A stretch of 64,000 nt of DNA from assembly GCA_021155195.1 (NCBI GenBank), contig JAJNPV010000042.1, positions 434,001 through 498,000 of the forward strand, read 5' to 3'. Made by a program: the position numbers and the translations under genes. Each line of letters opens with the position of its first letter. The stretch's first letter is position 1. The DNA comes from Ohtaekwangia sp. (GTDB lineage Bacteria > Bacteroidota > Bacteroidia > Cytophagales > Cyclobacteriaceae). Positions 10,356-19,164 of this stretch are shown one piece after another. Under the pieces are notes generated by a model that was not told the DNA's origin, made no database searches, and saw nothing but the letters and a program-made list of their open reading frames with translations.

Positions 10356-11252
10356 ATGGCGTCTTCTATTCAACCTGCTTCTGGATTTTCTTTTGCCTTT
10401 TATAAGGCCAAGGCATATGTTGAATTACTTAAAGTAAGACTCTCCATGTTGGTTGCTTTCTCATGTGCATTTGGATATGCATTGGCTACTAAGGGAAGCG
10501 TAAATTGGGAGGTGCTGGTCATGCTGTTCACGGGTGGGTTTTTGCTTTCTGGAGCATCGGGGGCGATCAATCAGGTGATTGAACGAGATTTTGATAAAGT
10601 AATGACGCGCACCCAGAACAGACCATTACCCACTGGGAAGTTAACGGTGCAGGAGGCAAACTTATTTGCAGGTATATGCCTTTTGGTGAGCTTGATCATT
10701 TTGTGGATTTATACAAATCCGCTTACGGTACTGCTCTCTTTTGTTTCCATGATTTTGTACAGCTTCGTTTACACTCCGCTTAAGCGGGTAGGACCCGTAG
10801 CCGTTTTTGTGGGCGCGATTCCGGGTGCATTACCACCACTTTTAGGTTGGATTGCTGCCACGGGATCAATCAGCCATGAAGCGTTAATTATTTTCGGTAT
10901 TCAGTTTATCTGGCAATTCCCACACTTCTGGGCCATTGCCTGGGTAGCCGATGAAGATTATAAGAAAGCAGGATTTAAGCTGTTGCCATCGGGAGGCGGC
11001 AAAGACCATAATACAGCTGTTCAAATCATGATCTATACGTTGTTCTTAATCCCTTTGGGATTGCTACCTGCTAAGTTTGGCATTACAGGTTTAGATTCGG
11101 CTATAGTGGCTACTGTGTGTGGGGCAGCTTTTTTTGCACAAACATTTTCTTTGTTAAAAACGGGAAGCCGCCAGTCAGCGTTAAGGATTATGTTTGGTTC
11201 ATTTTTGTATTTGCCGATTGTACAGATCGCTTATTTATTGGATAAAATTTAA
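10356..11252 (+). CDS. ctaB: Protoheme IX farnesyltransferase (heme O synthase)
   Basis: A 298-residue UbiA-superfamily prenyltransferase that attaches a farnesyl group to protoheme to make heme O, the substrate of CtaA. The first Asp-rich motif is NQVIERDFDKVMTRTQNRPLP, described as NxxxDxxxD-type, near residues 70-88. The second is in WAIAWVADEDYKKAGFKLLP near residue 195. The conserved YTPLKRVGPVAVFVGAIPGA segment and about nine helices fit CyoE/CtaB. It is sandwiched between ctaA and the subunit III genes, and no anomalies were seen. Confidence 0.95.
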   Translation: MASSIQPASGFSFAFYKAKAYVELLKVRLSMLVAFSCAFGYALATKGSVNWEVLVMLFTGGFLLSGASGAINQVIERDFDKVMTRTQNRPLPTGKLTVQEANLFAGICLLVSLIILWIYTNPLTVLLSFVSMILYSFVYTPLKRVGPVAVFVGAIPGALPPLLGWIAATGSISHEALIIFGIQFIWQFPHFWAIAWVADEDYKKAGFKLLPSGGGKDHNTAVQIMIYTLFLIPLGLLPAKFGITGLDSAIVATVCGAAFFAQTFSLLKTGSRQSALRIMFGSFLYLPIVQIAYLLDKI

Positions 11253-11264
11253 ATTGGGAAAGAT

Positions 11265-11855
11265 ATGGAGAAGGTGATATCAGATCTTAAAATTGTTGAG
11301 GAGCCTAAGCAGCCCATCTCAATGAACCCCAAGAAGTTTGCCATGTGGCTCTTCATTGGTAGTGTGATCATGCTCTTTGCTGCATTCACATCAGGTTATA
11401 TTGTAAGAAGGGCAGAGGGGAATTGGGTGTACTTTGATCTTCCGTTCTTATTTACAATTAGTACCGTTGTTATCCTGGCAAGCAGCGTCACTATGCAGTT
11501 AGCATATTGGGCGGCAAAAAAAGATAATTTAGAATCGGTCAAAATACTTGTCACGATTACATCTGTGCTGGGGATTGCTTTTTTAGTTCTTCAGTTTGAA
11601 GGGTGGAAAGACTTAGTCTCAAATCAAGTTTATCTGGTGGGTAATCCGTCAGGATCTTTCTTATACATTATCACTGGTTTGCATGGGTTGCATCTGATCA
11701 GCGCCATTGTCTTTTTGCTGATTGTATTGATCGCCACCTACCGCTACCGGGTTCACTCCAAAAACTTGGTTCAGATAGAAATGTGCCTAACGTATTGGCA
11801 TTTTTTGGGCGGACTTTGGCTATATTTGTTTGTATTCCTATTATTGTATCGATAA
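11265..11855 (+). CDS. Cytochrome c oxidase subunit III (short, first copy)
   Basis: A 196-residue subunit III of the heme-copper oxidase, with five predicted helices. The key pieces are MWLFIGSVIMLFAAFTSGYIVRR at residues 25-47, GLHGLHLISAIVFLLI and the C-terminal CLTYWHFLGGLWLYLFVFLLLY. The two-helix N terminus of mitochondrial-type subunit III is missing, as is usual for short bacterial forms. It is one of two adjacent subunit III genes, an arrangement common in Bacteroidota. Which copy is in the oxidase core cannot be told from sequence alone. Confidence 0.9.
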   Translation: MEKVISDLKIVEEPKQPISMNPKKFAMWLFIGSVIMLFAAFTSGYIVRRAEGNWVYFDLPFLFTISTVVILASSVTMQLAYWAAKKDNLESVKILVTITSVLGIAFLVLQFEGWKDLVSNQVYLVGNPSGSFLYIITGLHGLHLISAIVFLLIVLIATYRYRVHSKNLVQIEMCLTYWHFLGGLWLYLFVFLLLYR

Positions 11856-11870
11856 ATCTAATACCTGATT

Positions 11871-12641
11871 ATGGCACACGCAGCCACTGCAGTTTCTGAT
11901 AAAAGTGTTTGGGATGGCGGAGTTTCACCCATGGGTGCAAGCTACGGCAAACTCATGATGTGGTTTTTTCTACTTTCGGATGCATTTACGTTTTCCGGAT
12001 TACTAATTACCTACGGATTGGTTCGCGCTTCGCATCCGGCTTTTGAAGGAGTAGTTGATTCTTTTACATTCTCAACCCAGTATTGGCCTATCCCTGAAAA
12101 GGTATTTGAAGCAGTTCCTTTTTTACACGGTTGGTCTTTACCACTTGTATTTGTGGGTATCATGACCTTCATTTTGATTATGAGTAGTGTTACGATGGTA
12201 CTAGCTGTTGAGGCGGGGCATCGTATGGATAGAAAAGCTGTTGAGAAATGGATGCTCTGGACAATTTTAGGGGGCTTAACGTTTTTGGGCTGCCAGGCTT
12301 GGGAGTGGACACACTTTATAGTAGGTACAGGTATTCCTACAGAAAAAGAAGTGTTTAACATTAGTACAGGAGTATTTGATAAAATAAAGATTTATGGGGC
12401 AAATCTCCATGTTAATCAATATGGTCCGCAGGATTTTGCAGACTTCTTTTTCTTTATCACGGGCTTTCATGGGTTCCACGTATTCAGTGGGGTGATGTTC
12501 AACTTCCTGATCTACTATAATACCGTTACAGGTGTGTATGAACGCAGAGGCCACTATGAAATGATTGAGAAGGTAGGATTGTACTGGCACTTTGTAGATT
12601 TGGTTTGGGTATTTGTATTCACATTCTTCTACCTGGTTTAA
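11871..12641 (+). CDS. Cytochrome c oxidase subunit III (second copy)
   Basis: A 256-residue subunit III paralogue. It has the family helices KLMMWFFLLSDAFTFSGLLI, LPLVFVGIMTFILIMSSVTM, WTILGGLTFLGCQAWEW and the C-terminal GLYWHFVDLVWVFVFTFFYL. It also carries an insertion of about 35 residues between helices (residues 145-180) that the first copy lacks. The FHGFHVFSGVMFNFLI segment corresponds to LHGLHLISAIVFLLI in the 196-residue copy, showing common descent. It is tightly linked on both sides (15 and 37 bases). Confidence 0.9.
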   Translation: MAHAATAVSDKSVWDGGVSPMGASYGKLMMWFFLLSDAFTFSGLLITYGLVRASHPAFEGVVDSFTFSTQYWPIPEKVFEAVPFLHGWSLPLVFVGIMTFILIMSSVTMVLAVEAGHRMDRKAVEKWMLWTILGGLTFLGCQAWEWTHFIVGTGIPTEKEVFNISTGVFDKIKIYGANLHVNQYGPQDFADFFFFITGFHGFHVFSGVMFNFLIYYNTVTGVYERRGHYEMIEKVGLYWHFVDLVWVFVFTFFYLV

Positions 12642-12678
12642 AATCGAAATTCGTAATTATTAAATCGAGAATAATCGC

Positions 12679-13005
12679 ATGGCACATCACGGACATGAAC
12701 CTCAAGTAACAGTACTTCCACCCGATAAGGCTAAGATTAAAAAGCTTTGGACGGTAGCAGGAATATTAGGGGCAATTACAGGCGTAGAGTTTATAATAGC
12801 TTTTACCATGCCTCATGGTTCAGCTAAGACATTCATCTTCGTTATACTTACCATAGTTAAGGCTGGTTACATTGTTGGTGAGTTTATGCACCTACGCTAT
12901 GAAGTGAAAGTGCTTTTCTGGGCGGTGCTTATTCCAATTTTATTTATCATTTGGATGTTGGTGGCCTTTGTTTACGAGGGCATGAAAATGCCAGTCTTTT
13001 TGTAA
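12679..13005 (+). CDS. Cytochrome c oxidase subunit IV-like membrane protein
   Basis: A 108-residue protein with a His-rich start (MAHHGHEPQ) and three helices (about residues 24-42, 51-70 and 77-100). This is the size and topology of the prokaryotic cytochrome c oxidase subunit IV/CyoD-like family; the sequence VKAGYIVGEFMHLRYE is typical. It is probably a small accessory subunit that stabilises subunits I and III. It is the last gene before the terminator at 13068-13104, so it closes the act-cox operon. Confidence 0.85.
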   Translation: MAHHGHEPQVTVLPPDKAKIKKLWTVAGILGAITGVEFIIAFTMPHGSAKTFIFVILTIVKAGYIVGEFMHLRYEVKVLFWAVLIPILFIIWMLVAFVYEGMKMPVFL

Positions 13006-13067
13006 GTCTTTGTAAGTCGTCAGGACCTCTTGAAGTGGTTGGGCGACTAAATAAATAGAAAATTTTA

Positions 13068-13104
13068 AAGAAGGCTAAAGTGAAGAACTTTAGCCTTCTT
13101 TTTG
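13068..13104 (+). terminator. Rho-independent terminator ending the act-cox operon
   Basis: A perfect 13-bp stem, aagaaggctaaag (13068-13080) and ctttagccttctt (13088-13100), with a 7-base loop and a run of Ts after it. It lies 62 bases after the subunit IV stop codon. It is just upstream of the SCO-like gene, whose transcription therefore depends on read-through or its own promoter. Confidence 0.9.
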
Positions 13105-13116
13105 TGTTCAAATGAT

Positions 13117-13605
13117 ATGATCAAAAAACTCATCTATCTTTTTCTTGCCCTGCTCTTGCCGATAGGGGTGTTCCTATTTTTGCGGGCGTTTGGCAAAAAT
13201 GAGTTTAGTATTCCTGTCTATTACGAAACAGAAAAGCCGGAATATCTAGCATCGTGTCAGTTCTCGTACACGGTTCCTTATACCATTCCTGATTCAATCC
13301 TACGGGCTGCCGGCTGGAAAGAAGGGTCAGTTGCTTTATTGATTGCGGATACCTCGCCTGAGGTTACAAAAAACATGAAGCATCTGAGCGAGGAGTTTGA
13401 GTCATCTGATTTTCAACGCCTTTATCCTCATCAAGATAATGCGCGGTGGGATCGCTGGTGTACCTGTTTCTTTTTCTTAAAAAAACCATGGTCAGTTGTT
13501 CTTATTGATTCAGAGAGAAAAATCAGAGGCTACTATGCGCCCAACTCACGCGAAGAAATGGATCGGTTAACCGTAGAAATGAAAATTTTGTTGAAGCAAT
13601 ACTAA
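13117..13605 (+). CDS. Shortened SCO1/SenC-like protein, copper motif absent
   Basis: A 162-residue protein with an N-terminal membrane anchor (MIKKLIYLFLALLLPIGVFL) followed by RAFGKNEFSIPVYYE. It ends with SVVLIDSERKIRGYYAPNS, which resembles the end of SCO-family proteins (the VxLIDxxGxIRGYY segment). The CxxxC copper motif and a clear C-terminal histidine of Sco proteins are not present; the cysteines seen are an isolated one in LASCQFSY and a CTC in RWCTCFFF. I chose ATG 13117 over the TTG at 13102 because that TTG overlaps the terminator's T-tract. Its stop overlaps the next start by one base (TAATG). Its place beside the oxidase genes and a DUF420 gene supports a role in oxidase assembly, but the chemistry is uncertain. 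Confidence 0.65.
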   Translation: MIKKLIYLFLALLLPIGVFLFLRAFGKNEFSIPVYYETEKPEYLASCQFSYTVPYTIPDSILRAAGWKEGSVALLIADTSPEVTKNMKHLSEEFESSDFQRLYPHQDNARWDRWCTCFFFLKKPWSVVLIDSERKIRGYYAPNSREEMDRLTVEMKILLKQY

Positions 13606-14123
13606 TGGAAGAGAATAAAGATCCGTATCGTAAATTGATAATTGTATTATCGGTTATTTTACCGCTTGCTGTTGCTGTTTTATTTCGGGTAAAAATACCA
13701 GGCTATGATTTTAGCTTTTTGCCTCCCATCTATGCAACCATCAATGGGATTACTGCCGTACTATTAATTACGGCAGTAATTGCCATAAGGAACAATAAAA
13801 GGAAGCTGCATGAAACCTTGATGAAGGTATGTATTGGACTTTCTGCAGCCTTTCTTGTGATGTACGTGATTTATCATATGACGAGCGACTCTACACCGTA
13901 TGGAGGTGAAGGAGTACTACGGACTGTTTACCTGTTCATTTTAATCAGTCATATTATCCTGTCGGTGATCGTTGTTCCCTTCGTTTTATTCACGTTTTCA
14001 AGGGCACTTTCCGGTAATTTTGAAAGGCATAAGGCTTTGGCTAAATTTACGTTCCCAATCTGGTTATATGTGGCTATTACAGGAGTAATTGTTTACATCA
14101 TGATCAGTCCTTATTACGTGTAG
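13605..14123 (+). CDS. DUF420 (CtaM/YozB-like) membrane protein
   Basis: A 172-residue membrane protein of the DUF420 family with about five hydrophobic helices. The helix with FLVMYVIYHMTSDSTPYGGEG and the later HIILSVIVVPFVLFTFSRAL carry the conserved histidines of this family. In Firmicutes the homologue CtaM is required for assembly of aa3 oxidase, so an assembly role is likely here. Its start overlaps the stop of the SCO-like gene by one base, which suggests translational coupling and a shared role. Transfer of function from CtaM is inference from family and context. Confidence 0.8.
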   Translation: MEENKDPYRKLIIVLSVILPLAVAVLFRVKIPGYDFSFLPPIYATINGITAVLLITAVIAIRNNKRKLHETLMKVCIGLSAAFLVMYVIYHMTSDSTPYGGEGVLRTVYLFILISHIILSVIVVPFVLFTFSRALSGNFERHKALAKFTFPIWLYVAITGVIVYIMISPYYV

Positions 14124-14144
14124 CGTTTAAAATTAATTTGAGCT

Positions 14145-14414
14145 ATGAAAGCGGCTGTTGGAAAATTTTTGGTGATCTGTCTAGCAATATTATTCTCTTC
14201 TGTTGGTGCTTCGGCTCAATGCGCTATGTGCAGGGCATCGCTGGAGAACAACGTAAGTAATGGAAACATTGGCATTGCTGCGGGCATCAACTTTGGTATT
14301 ATGTATTTGTTTGTGGCACCATATGTAGTAATCGGGTTGATTGCTTTCTTTTGGTACCGAACGAGCAGGAAAAATAGTCAGAATGAACATCTCAAACGCA
14401 GTGTTGCAAGGTAA
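14145..14414 (+). CDS. Small membrane protein with Cys pair (unknown function)
   Basis: An 89-residue protein with a signal peptide (MKAAVGKFLVICLAILFSSVGASAQ) followed at once by CAMCRASLENN and then one membrane helix (about residues 50-70, FGIMYLFVAPYVVIGLIAFFW) and a basic tail. The CxxC just after the predicted cleavage site would face the periplasm, which could suit metal or thiol chemistry. I know similar small proteins next to oxidase assembly genes in Bacteroidota but no assigned function. Its 3' end overlaps the DUF983 gene by 32 bases. Confidence 0.7.
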   Translation: MKAAVGKFLVICLAILFSSVGASAQCAMCRASLENNVSNGNIGIAAGINFGIMYLFVAPYVVIGLIAFFWYRTSRKNSQNEHLKRSVAR

Positions 14415-14739
14415 ATGCCCCCGCTGTAAGCAAGGCGATATTTTTAAGTTTCCGTTTTCACGACTTTCTAAGTTTTCTGTAATGAATACGAACTGTAGTC
14501 ATTGCAATGCCCCCTTTATACCCGAGCCTGGTTTTTATTTTGGCGCACTCTTCGTGAGCTACGCTTTTAATGTGGCTATTATGGTTGCAATTTCTGTAGT
14601 TCTTTATTTTTTTCTTAGCCCGCCCGATTGGGTGTATGGGCTCGCATTGGTAGTAGTGTCGGTACTTTTTATTCCTTTTAGTTTCAGGTATTCCAGAATT
14701 CTGTTTCTGTACTGGTTTGGCGGACTGCAGAGTAAGTAA
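14383..14739 (+). CDS. DUF983 membrane protein
   Basis: A 118-residue protein of the DUF983 family. The start at 14383 (ATG, MNISNAVLQGKCPRCKQGD) is preferred; a TTG at 14341 would lengthen it into the preceding gene. Two zinc-ribbon-like cysteine pairs (CPRC and CSHC, about residues 12-15 and 37-40) precede EPGFYFGALFVSYAF, and two membrane helices fill the second half. DUF983 proteins are often found with oxidase genes, but their biochemical role is unknown. It overlaps the upstream gene and its stop codon lies inside a terminator stem. Confidence 0.78.
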   Translation: MNISNAVLQGKCPRCKQGDIFKFPFSRLSKFSVMNTNCSHCNAPFIPEPGFYFGALFVSYAFNVAIMVAISVVLYFFLSPPDWVYGLALVVVSVLFIPFSFRYSRILFLYWFGGLQSK

Positions 14740-14764
14740 TCTTTATACAGATTTACTTACTTTT
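14732..14764 (+). terminator. Terminator after the DUF983 gene
   Basis: The arms gtaagtaatc (14732-14741) and gatttacttac (14750-14760) pair with one bulged base around an 8-base loop, then tttt. The stem covers the stop codon of the DUF983 gene and separates it from the histidine kinase. Confidence 0.7.
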
Positions 14765-14781
14765 AAGTATTGCCCTTAATC

Positions 14782-17700
14782 ATGCGTAAGTTCCTGCCTA
14801 TCGTATTATTTGCTCTTTCCTTAGTCTTTGGGCTGATTGGAGTTGGTTTAGACGCCCGGAAGGATTCACCAGAGGAAATTAGAAAAACCATTTCCGAAAA
14901 TTTATCTCACGAGTTTACAAAACTAGAGCAGGAGCAGGCTGAAATCATTCGAAACCCATCAGGCATTGTGTGGTCACAACTGAGTGGAACTCATTTTTTA
15001 GTAGATAGTTTACGCATTGTAGCCTGGAGTAAAAATGATTTTTCACCGGATGCTAGAATGTTGCGCGATTCATTTGACATCCGACTCATACAAATCTCAG
15101 CAGGAGATTTTCTAATAAAGAGGAAACCGGTATCTCAATTACAATATTTGATTTCTGTACTTCCTCTTTACAAAAAGTATCCCATCACCAACAAGTATCT
15201 TTCTCCCCACTTGAACCAGGCCGTCTTTCAAAGTTTTTCAGGCCGAATAGTTACCCCCGATTTTTCGACAGGTGAGGCTATTTATGCTGGAGATAAAATC
15301 CTTTTCAAGATTCTTTTATCAGAAAATCCTTCAGGAAATAATACACCTGCTTTGTCCTTTACTTTAATAGGCGTCATTCTGTTATTGATTTGCAGTGGAA
15401 CGATTTTAAAACGATTCCATAACAAGAAGCGATTTCAACTTGTCTTTATTGTTTCAGCTCTTCTGTTTGTTGGGATTCGAATTCTTATGATTCGATTCGA
15501 CTTTCCGGCTCATTGGTATTCATCGCCCATTTTTAGTCCTCAAGAATTTGCCTCCTCACGATATAATGCTTCTTTGGGTGATTTATTTCTAAACTCCCTG
15601 GTAGTTTTATTTTTATGCGTGTATGTATTCTTCACCTATTCGAAATGGCCGATTGTTAAGCGATTACTCGCTACTAAAACATGGGTGCGATGGAGCGGGT
15701 GTTCAATACTTATTCTGGCCGCATTTTTTTCATTTCTATATCCATTCCTTTTTATTGAAACGATCTTTCATAATTCACGCATCTCGTTAGACATCACTCA
15801 ATCAATTTCATTCAATTGGTTACGGGTTATTGCAATGGGTTCAGTTATTATCGGCACTATTAGTTCTTTTTGTTTTACCCACGTCTTCCTGCAACTGTCA
15901 AAATCATTATCCTCAAAGTCATTATCCTATGTGATTGCTTTACTGCTTGCATGCATTCTGTTTGTTACTTATTTCACAGTTGAATCGCGCGATTATTGGA
16001 TTTCAGTAACGATAATAATTCCTTATGTTATTCTCCTCTATCGTTCTAAGCTAAGTTCCTCATTGGCTCGGGTTTCTTACCTGACTTTTCTGTATTTCTT
16101 TCTTGCTGTTAGTGCGTATGGAATTCAGAGTGCATTGAGTGTGAAACGATTTGTGGAGGAGGAACGCGTTGAATCTCAATTTCGATTTGCTTCCGGGTAC
16201 CTGATAGGTCGCGATGTGCTGGCTGAATATTTACTGAATGAAACTTCGAAACGAATTTCGAAAGACGCTTTTATTCAAAGCAGATTGGCAAGCCCACTGC
16301 TAAGTAAATCAGCCGTTAGACAAAAGATTAAACAAGTATTTCTCAATTCTTATTTCGATCGTTACGATGTTAAAATTCTTTTATACAACTCATTGAATGA
16401 ACCACTCGATGATCAAACGATAGCAGAAGGTGAGGGTGAATTTCTAATGCAAGGATCGTCAACCGAATATCAGGGAGTTTATTTTATACGTTCTACAGGA
16501 GTACAAACAGGGAAACGTTATTTCACCACAATTCCCATTACTCGGTTTGATCAGGTGGTAGCTAATATTGTGCTTGATATTTCATTGAAAAGAATAATCC
16601 CACAAAATGTTTATCCAGAGTTATTGGTTGATAGCCGGTTCAATGAATACTTTGAAAATCGCGAGAAAAGTTTTGCGTTCATTTCTGATAAATCGATTAT
16701 TAGCAGTTTTGGAAGGTTTAATTATGAAAAGGATTTTGATTTCGGTTTGTTGAATGATCCTGATTTTTTTAAAGAAGGTATTCGTAAGAATGGATTTATT
16801 CATAGTGGCACTGAGGATGAGTCAGGACGCGTGGCTGTAGTGACCACGTTGGCATATCCTGTTTTCTTTATTTTCACCAACTTTTCATTCTTTTTTGTGA
16901 TGGGAATTTTTGTAATGGGGCTCGGCATGATTGCCTACGGTCTATACTCCTGGAGGTTAGGCAGTCAAATAAATTATGCGGCTCGCATTCAACTTTACAT
17001 TTATTTGGCATTTGCCGTTCCGCTTGTAATAGTAACAATTACAACGCTTAATCGTGTAAGTAGATCTGCCGAGAATCAATTGAATTCTGATTTTCAATCA
17101 AAGTCCAGGTTGCTAGGCGAAAATCTTGTTCCAGTGCTTTCAGCATTTTTAAATGATCCTGAAAACTATCGCGGTGAACTAGAAAGCCAATTAGTTAACA
17201 TGGCTAAGTTCTCAAATGTTGACATGTCTATCTATGGCCCATCCGGGCAACTGATCATTTCAAGTCAACCTGTTATTGTTGAGAATCAGCTTACCTCAAA
17301 CCTGATGAACAGGAATGCCTGGGAACGAATTTTTAAAGCAGGTGATAATACACTTATTGAAAATGAGCAGATTGGCACACTGCGTTTTAATAACTCATAT
17401 TTTGGATTGAAGTCACCAGAAACGGGTTTATTAATCGGAGCGTTGAGTGTTCCTTTCTTTGAATCAGCCTTGTCTTTAGAGAATACCCAAATCAGTGTTC
17501 TGGCCAATATCCTTACGGTATTTGTAGTGATTTTCATTCTTTTCTCAATCCTGTCATTTTTTGTTGTGGACTCTCTTACGTTCCCGTTAAGGTTTATAAC
17601 CCGTACCTTGAGCCGAACCACACTAACTGGAACCAACAAACCCCTGGAATGGAAATCGAATGATGAGATTGGGTTGATGGTGAATGAGTATAACCGAATG

Positions 17701-18405
17701 CTTGAAAATCTCGAGCAGAGCAAGATTGAATTGGCACGCAGTCAGAAGGAAAGTGCCTGGCGTGAGATAGCCAAGCAAGTGGCGCATGAAATCAAGAATC
17801 CACTCACACCCATGAGACTCACGCTGCAGCAAATGGATCAATTGGCTTTGCGCGGTGAATTGCAGAAGGATAAAGTAATTCAATCTATAAAAACACTTCT
17901 TACACAAGTTGATATTTTGAATGACATCGCTTCCTCATTCAGTGCGTTTGCAAGGATGCCTGCACCAATACTTCAACGAATAGACCTAGTATCATTGCTA
18001 AGAAAGAGCATTGATCTTTATTCAAACTATGAAGATGGAAATGTGAAATTTGATTACAAAGGAAAGCAATTGTTTGTAAGTGGCGATGAACAATTACTTA
18101 ATCGCGTTTTTTCGAATATTATTCTAAATGCTTTTCAATCGCGGAATGAAGATGCTGTTGCTGTTGACGTTTCTTTGGTAGTAGAGGCTAATCAGGTTCT
18201 TATTTGTTTTAAAGACAACGGAAGTGGTATTGATGACGAATTGAAAGATAAAATTTTCGCTCCTTACTTTTCAACAAAAAAATCAGGTTCCGGGTTAGGG
18301 TTAGCAATAGCCAAGCAAGGAATAGAGCAAAGCGGAGGTGAAATCTGGTTTGAAACAAAAGCGGGTGAGGGTACTGTTTTTTTTATTCGCCTTGCCTTGG
18401 TATAG
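14782..18405 (+). CDS. NtrY-like sensor histidine kinase
   Basis: A 1207-residue membrane histidine kinase, started at ATG 14782 (MRKFLPIVLFALSLVFGLIG) rather than the TTG at 14770. Residues 5-25 form a helix, then comes an extracytoplasmic region, then a bundle of about seven helices (roughly residues 195-450), a second large extracytoplasmic region, another helix near 705-730, a further sensor region and a helix near 915-940. A HAMP-like linker (LTFPLRFITRTLSR) precedes HisKA, where His1002 in AKQVAHEIKNPLTPM is the phosphoacceptor. The N box is NRVFSNIILNAFQS near 1108 and the G boxes are DNGSGI and GSGLGLAIAKQGIEQSGG. The catalytic end most resembles NtrY-type kinases. No response regulator is adjacent, so its partner is elsewhere, and the signal is unknown. 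Confidence 0.88.
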   Translation: MRKFLPIVLFALSLVFGLIGVGLDARKDSPEEIRKTISENLSHEFTKLEQEQAEIIRNPSGIVWSQLSGTHFLVDSLRIVAWSKNDFSPDARMLRDSFDIRLIQISAGDFLIKRKPVSQLQYLISVLPLYKKYPITNKYLSPHLNQAVFQSFSGRIVTPDFSTGEAIYAGDKILFKILLSENPSGNNTPALSFTLIGVILLLICSGTILKRFHNKKRFQLVFIVSALLFVGIRILMIRFDFPAHWYSSPIFSPQEFASSRYNASLGDLFLNSLVVLFLCVYVFFTYSKWPIVKRLLATKTWVRWSGCSILILAAFFSFLYPFLFIETIFHNSRISLDITQSISFNWLRVIAMGSVIIGTISSFCFTHVFLQLSKSLSSKSLSYVIALLLACILFVTYFTVESRDYWISVTIIIPYVILLYRSKLSSSLARVSYLTFLYFFLAVSAYGIQSALSVKRFVEEERVESQFRFASGYLIGRDVLAEYLLNETSKRISKDAFIQSRLASPLLSKSAVRQKIKQVFLNSYFDRYDVKILLYNSLNEPLDDQTIAEGEGEFLMQGSSTEYQGVYFIRSTGVQTGKRYFTTIPITRFDQVVANIVLDISLKRIIPQNVYPELLVDSRFNEYFENREKSFAFISDKSIISSFGRFNYEKDFDFGLLNDPDFFKEGIRKNGFIHSGTEDESGRVAVVTTLAYPVFFIFTNFSFFFVMGIFVMGLGMIAYGLYSWRLGSQINYAARIQLYIYLAFAVPLVIVTITTLNRVSRSAENQLNSDFQSKSRLLGENLVPVLSAFLNDPENYRGELESQLVNMAKFSNVDMSIYGPSGQLIISSQPVIVENQLTSNLMNRNAWERIFKAGDNTLIENEQIGTLRFNNSYFGLKSPETGLLIGALSVPFFESALSLENTQISVLANILTVFVVIFILFSILSFFVVDSLTFPLRFITRTLSRTTLTGTNKPLEWKSNDEIGLMVNEYNRMLENLEQSKIELARSQKESAWREIAKQVAHEIKNPLTPMRLTLQQMDQLALRGELQKDKVIQSIKTLLTQVDILNDIASSFSAFARMPAPILQRIDLVSLLRKSIDLYSNYEDGNVKFDYKGKQLFVSGDEQLLNRVFSNIILNAFQSRNEDAVAVDVSLVVEANQVLICFKDNGSGIDDELKDKIFAPYFSTKKSGSGLGLAIAKQGIEQSGGEIWFETKAGEGTVFFIRLALV

Positions 18406-18408
18406 AAT

Positions 18409-19158
18409 TTATCCAACCTTTAGGTTCTTCATTATTTTATTGGTAAAGACAAATGCATCAAGTTCTTCAACTCCTGAATTCATAATATCTTTATTCGACC
18501 CGTCCCACAGTTTGTGACCTTTGTATAAGAACATGATACTTTCGCCAATACCCATTACCGAATTCATATCGTGTGTAACTACAATGGTAGTAATATCAAA
18601 TTCATGGGTTATTTCCATGATTAATTCATCAATCACAATAGAAGTCTGAGGGTCTAATCCTGAGTTTGGTTCGTCACAAAATAAGTAGTTAGGATTATTA
18701 ACAATGGCACGTGCAATGCCCACGCGCTTTTTCATTCCACCACTTATTTCAGAGGGCATTTTTTTATTAACTCCTTCAAGCCCAACTCGCTGCAAACAAA
18801 AATTAACCCGTTCAATCTTTTCATCCGCTGGCATTTTTGTAAGGATGTTAAGGGGAAACATAACATTCTCTTCTACAGTTTTTGAATCAAATAGAGCACC
18901 GCCTTGAAAGAGCATTCCAATTTCTCTTCGGATTTCTGATTTCATTTCCTTATCGGCTTCGGTAAAATTCCGAAGATCGTAGAACACGTTTCCGGTATTG
19001 GGTTGAATTAATCCAACAATGCATTTCAGAAGAACACTTTTTCCCGTTCCGCTGGCACCAATAATCAGATTGGTTTTACCTTTTACAAACTCACCGCTAA
19101 TGCCATCCAATACACTTTTTTCACCAAACGATTTTGAAATATTCTTGATCTTAATCAT
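18409..19158 (-). CDS. ABC transporter ATP-binding protein (MlaF-like)
   Basis: A 249-residue ABC ATPase. Walker A is GASGTGKS near residues 37-44, the signature is SGGMKKRVGIARAI and Walker B is YLFCDEPNSGLDP, followed by a D-loop and H-loop (VVTHDMN). The signature SGGM and the C-terminal half resemble MlaF, the ATPase of the phospholipid transport system that maintains outer-membrane asymmetry. The partner permease gene lies 6 bases upstream. No MlaD-type MCE lipid-binding protein follows, so this gene is the end of the pair. Its 3' end faces the histidine kinase 3 bases away. Confidence 0.85.
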   Translation of the reverse strand: MIKIKNISKSFGEKSVLDGISGEFVKGKTNLIIGASGTGKSVLLKCIVGLIQPNTGNVFYDLRNFTEADKEMKSEIRREIGMLFQGGALFDSKTVEENVMFPLNILTKMPADEKIERVNFCLQRVGLEGVNKKMPSEISGGMKKRVGIARAIVNNPNYLFCDEPNSGLDPQTSIVIDELIMEITHEFDITTIVVTHDMNSVMGIGESIMFLYKGHKLWDGSNKDIMNSGVEELDAFVFTNKIMKNLKVG

Positions 19159-19164
19159 AGCTTA

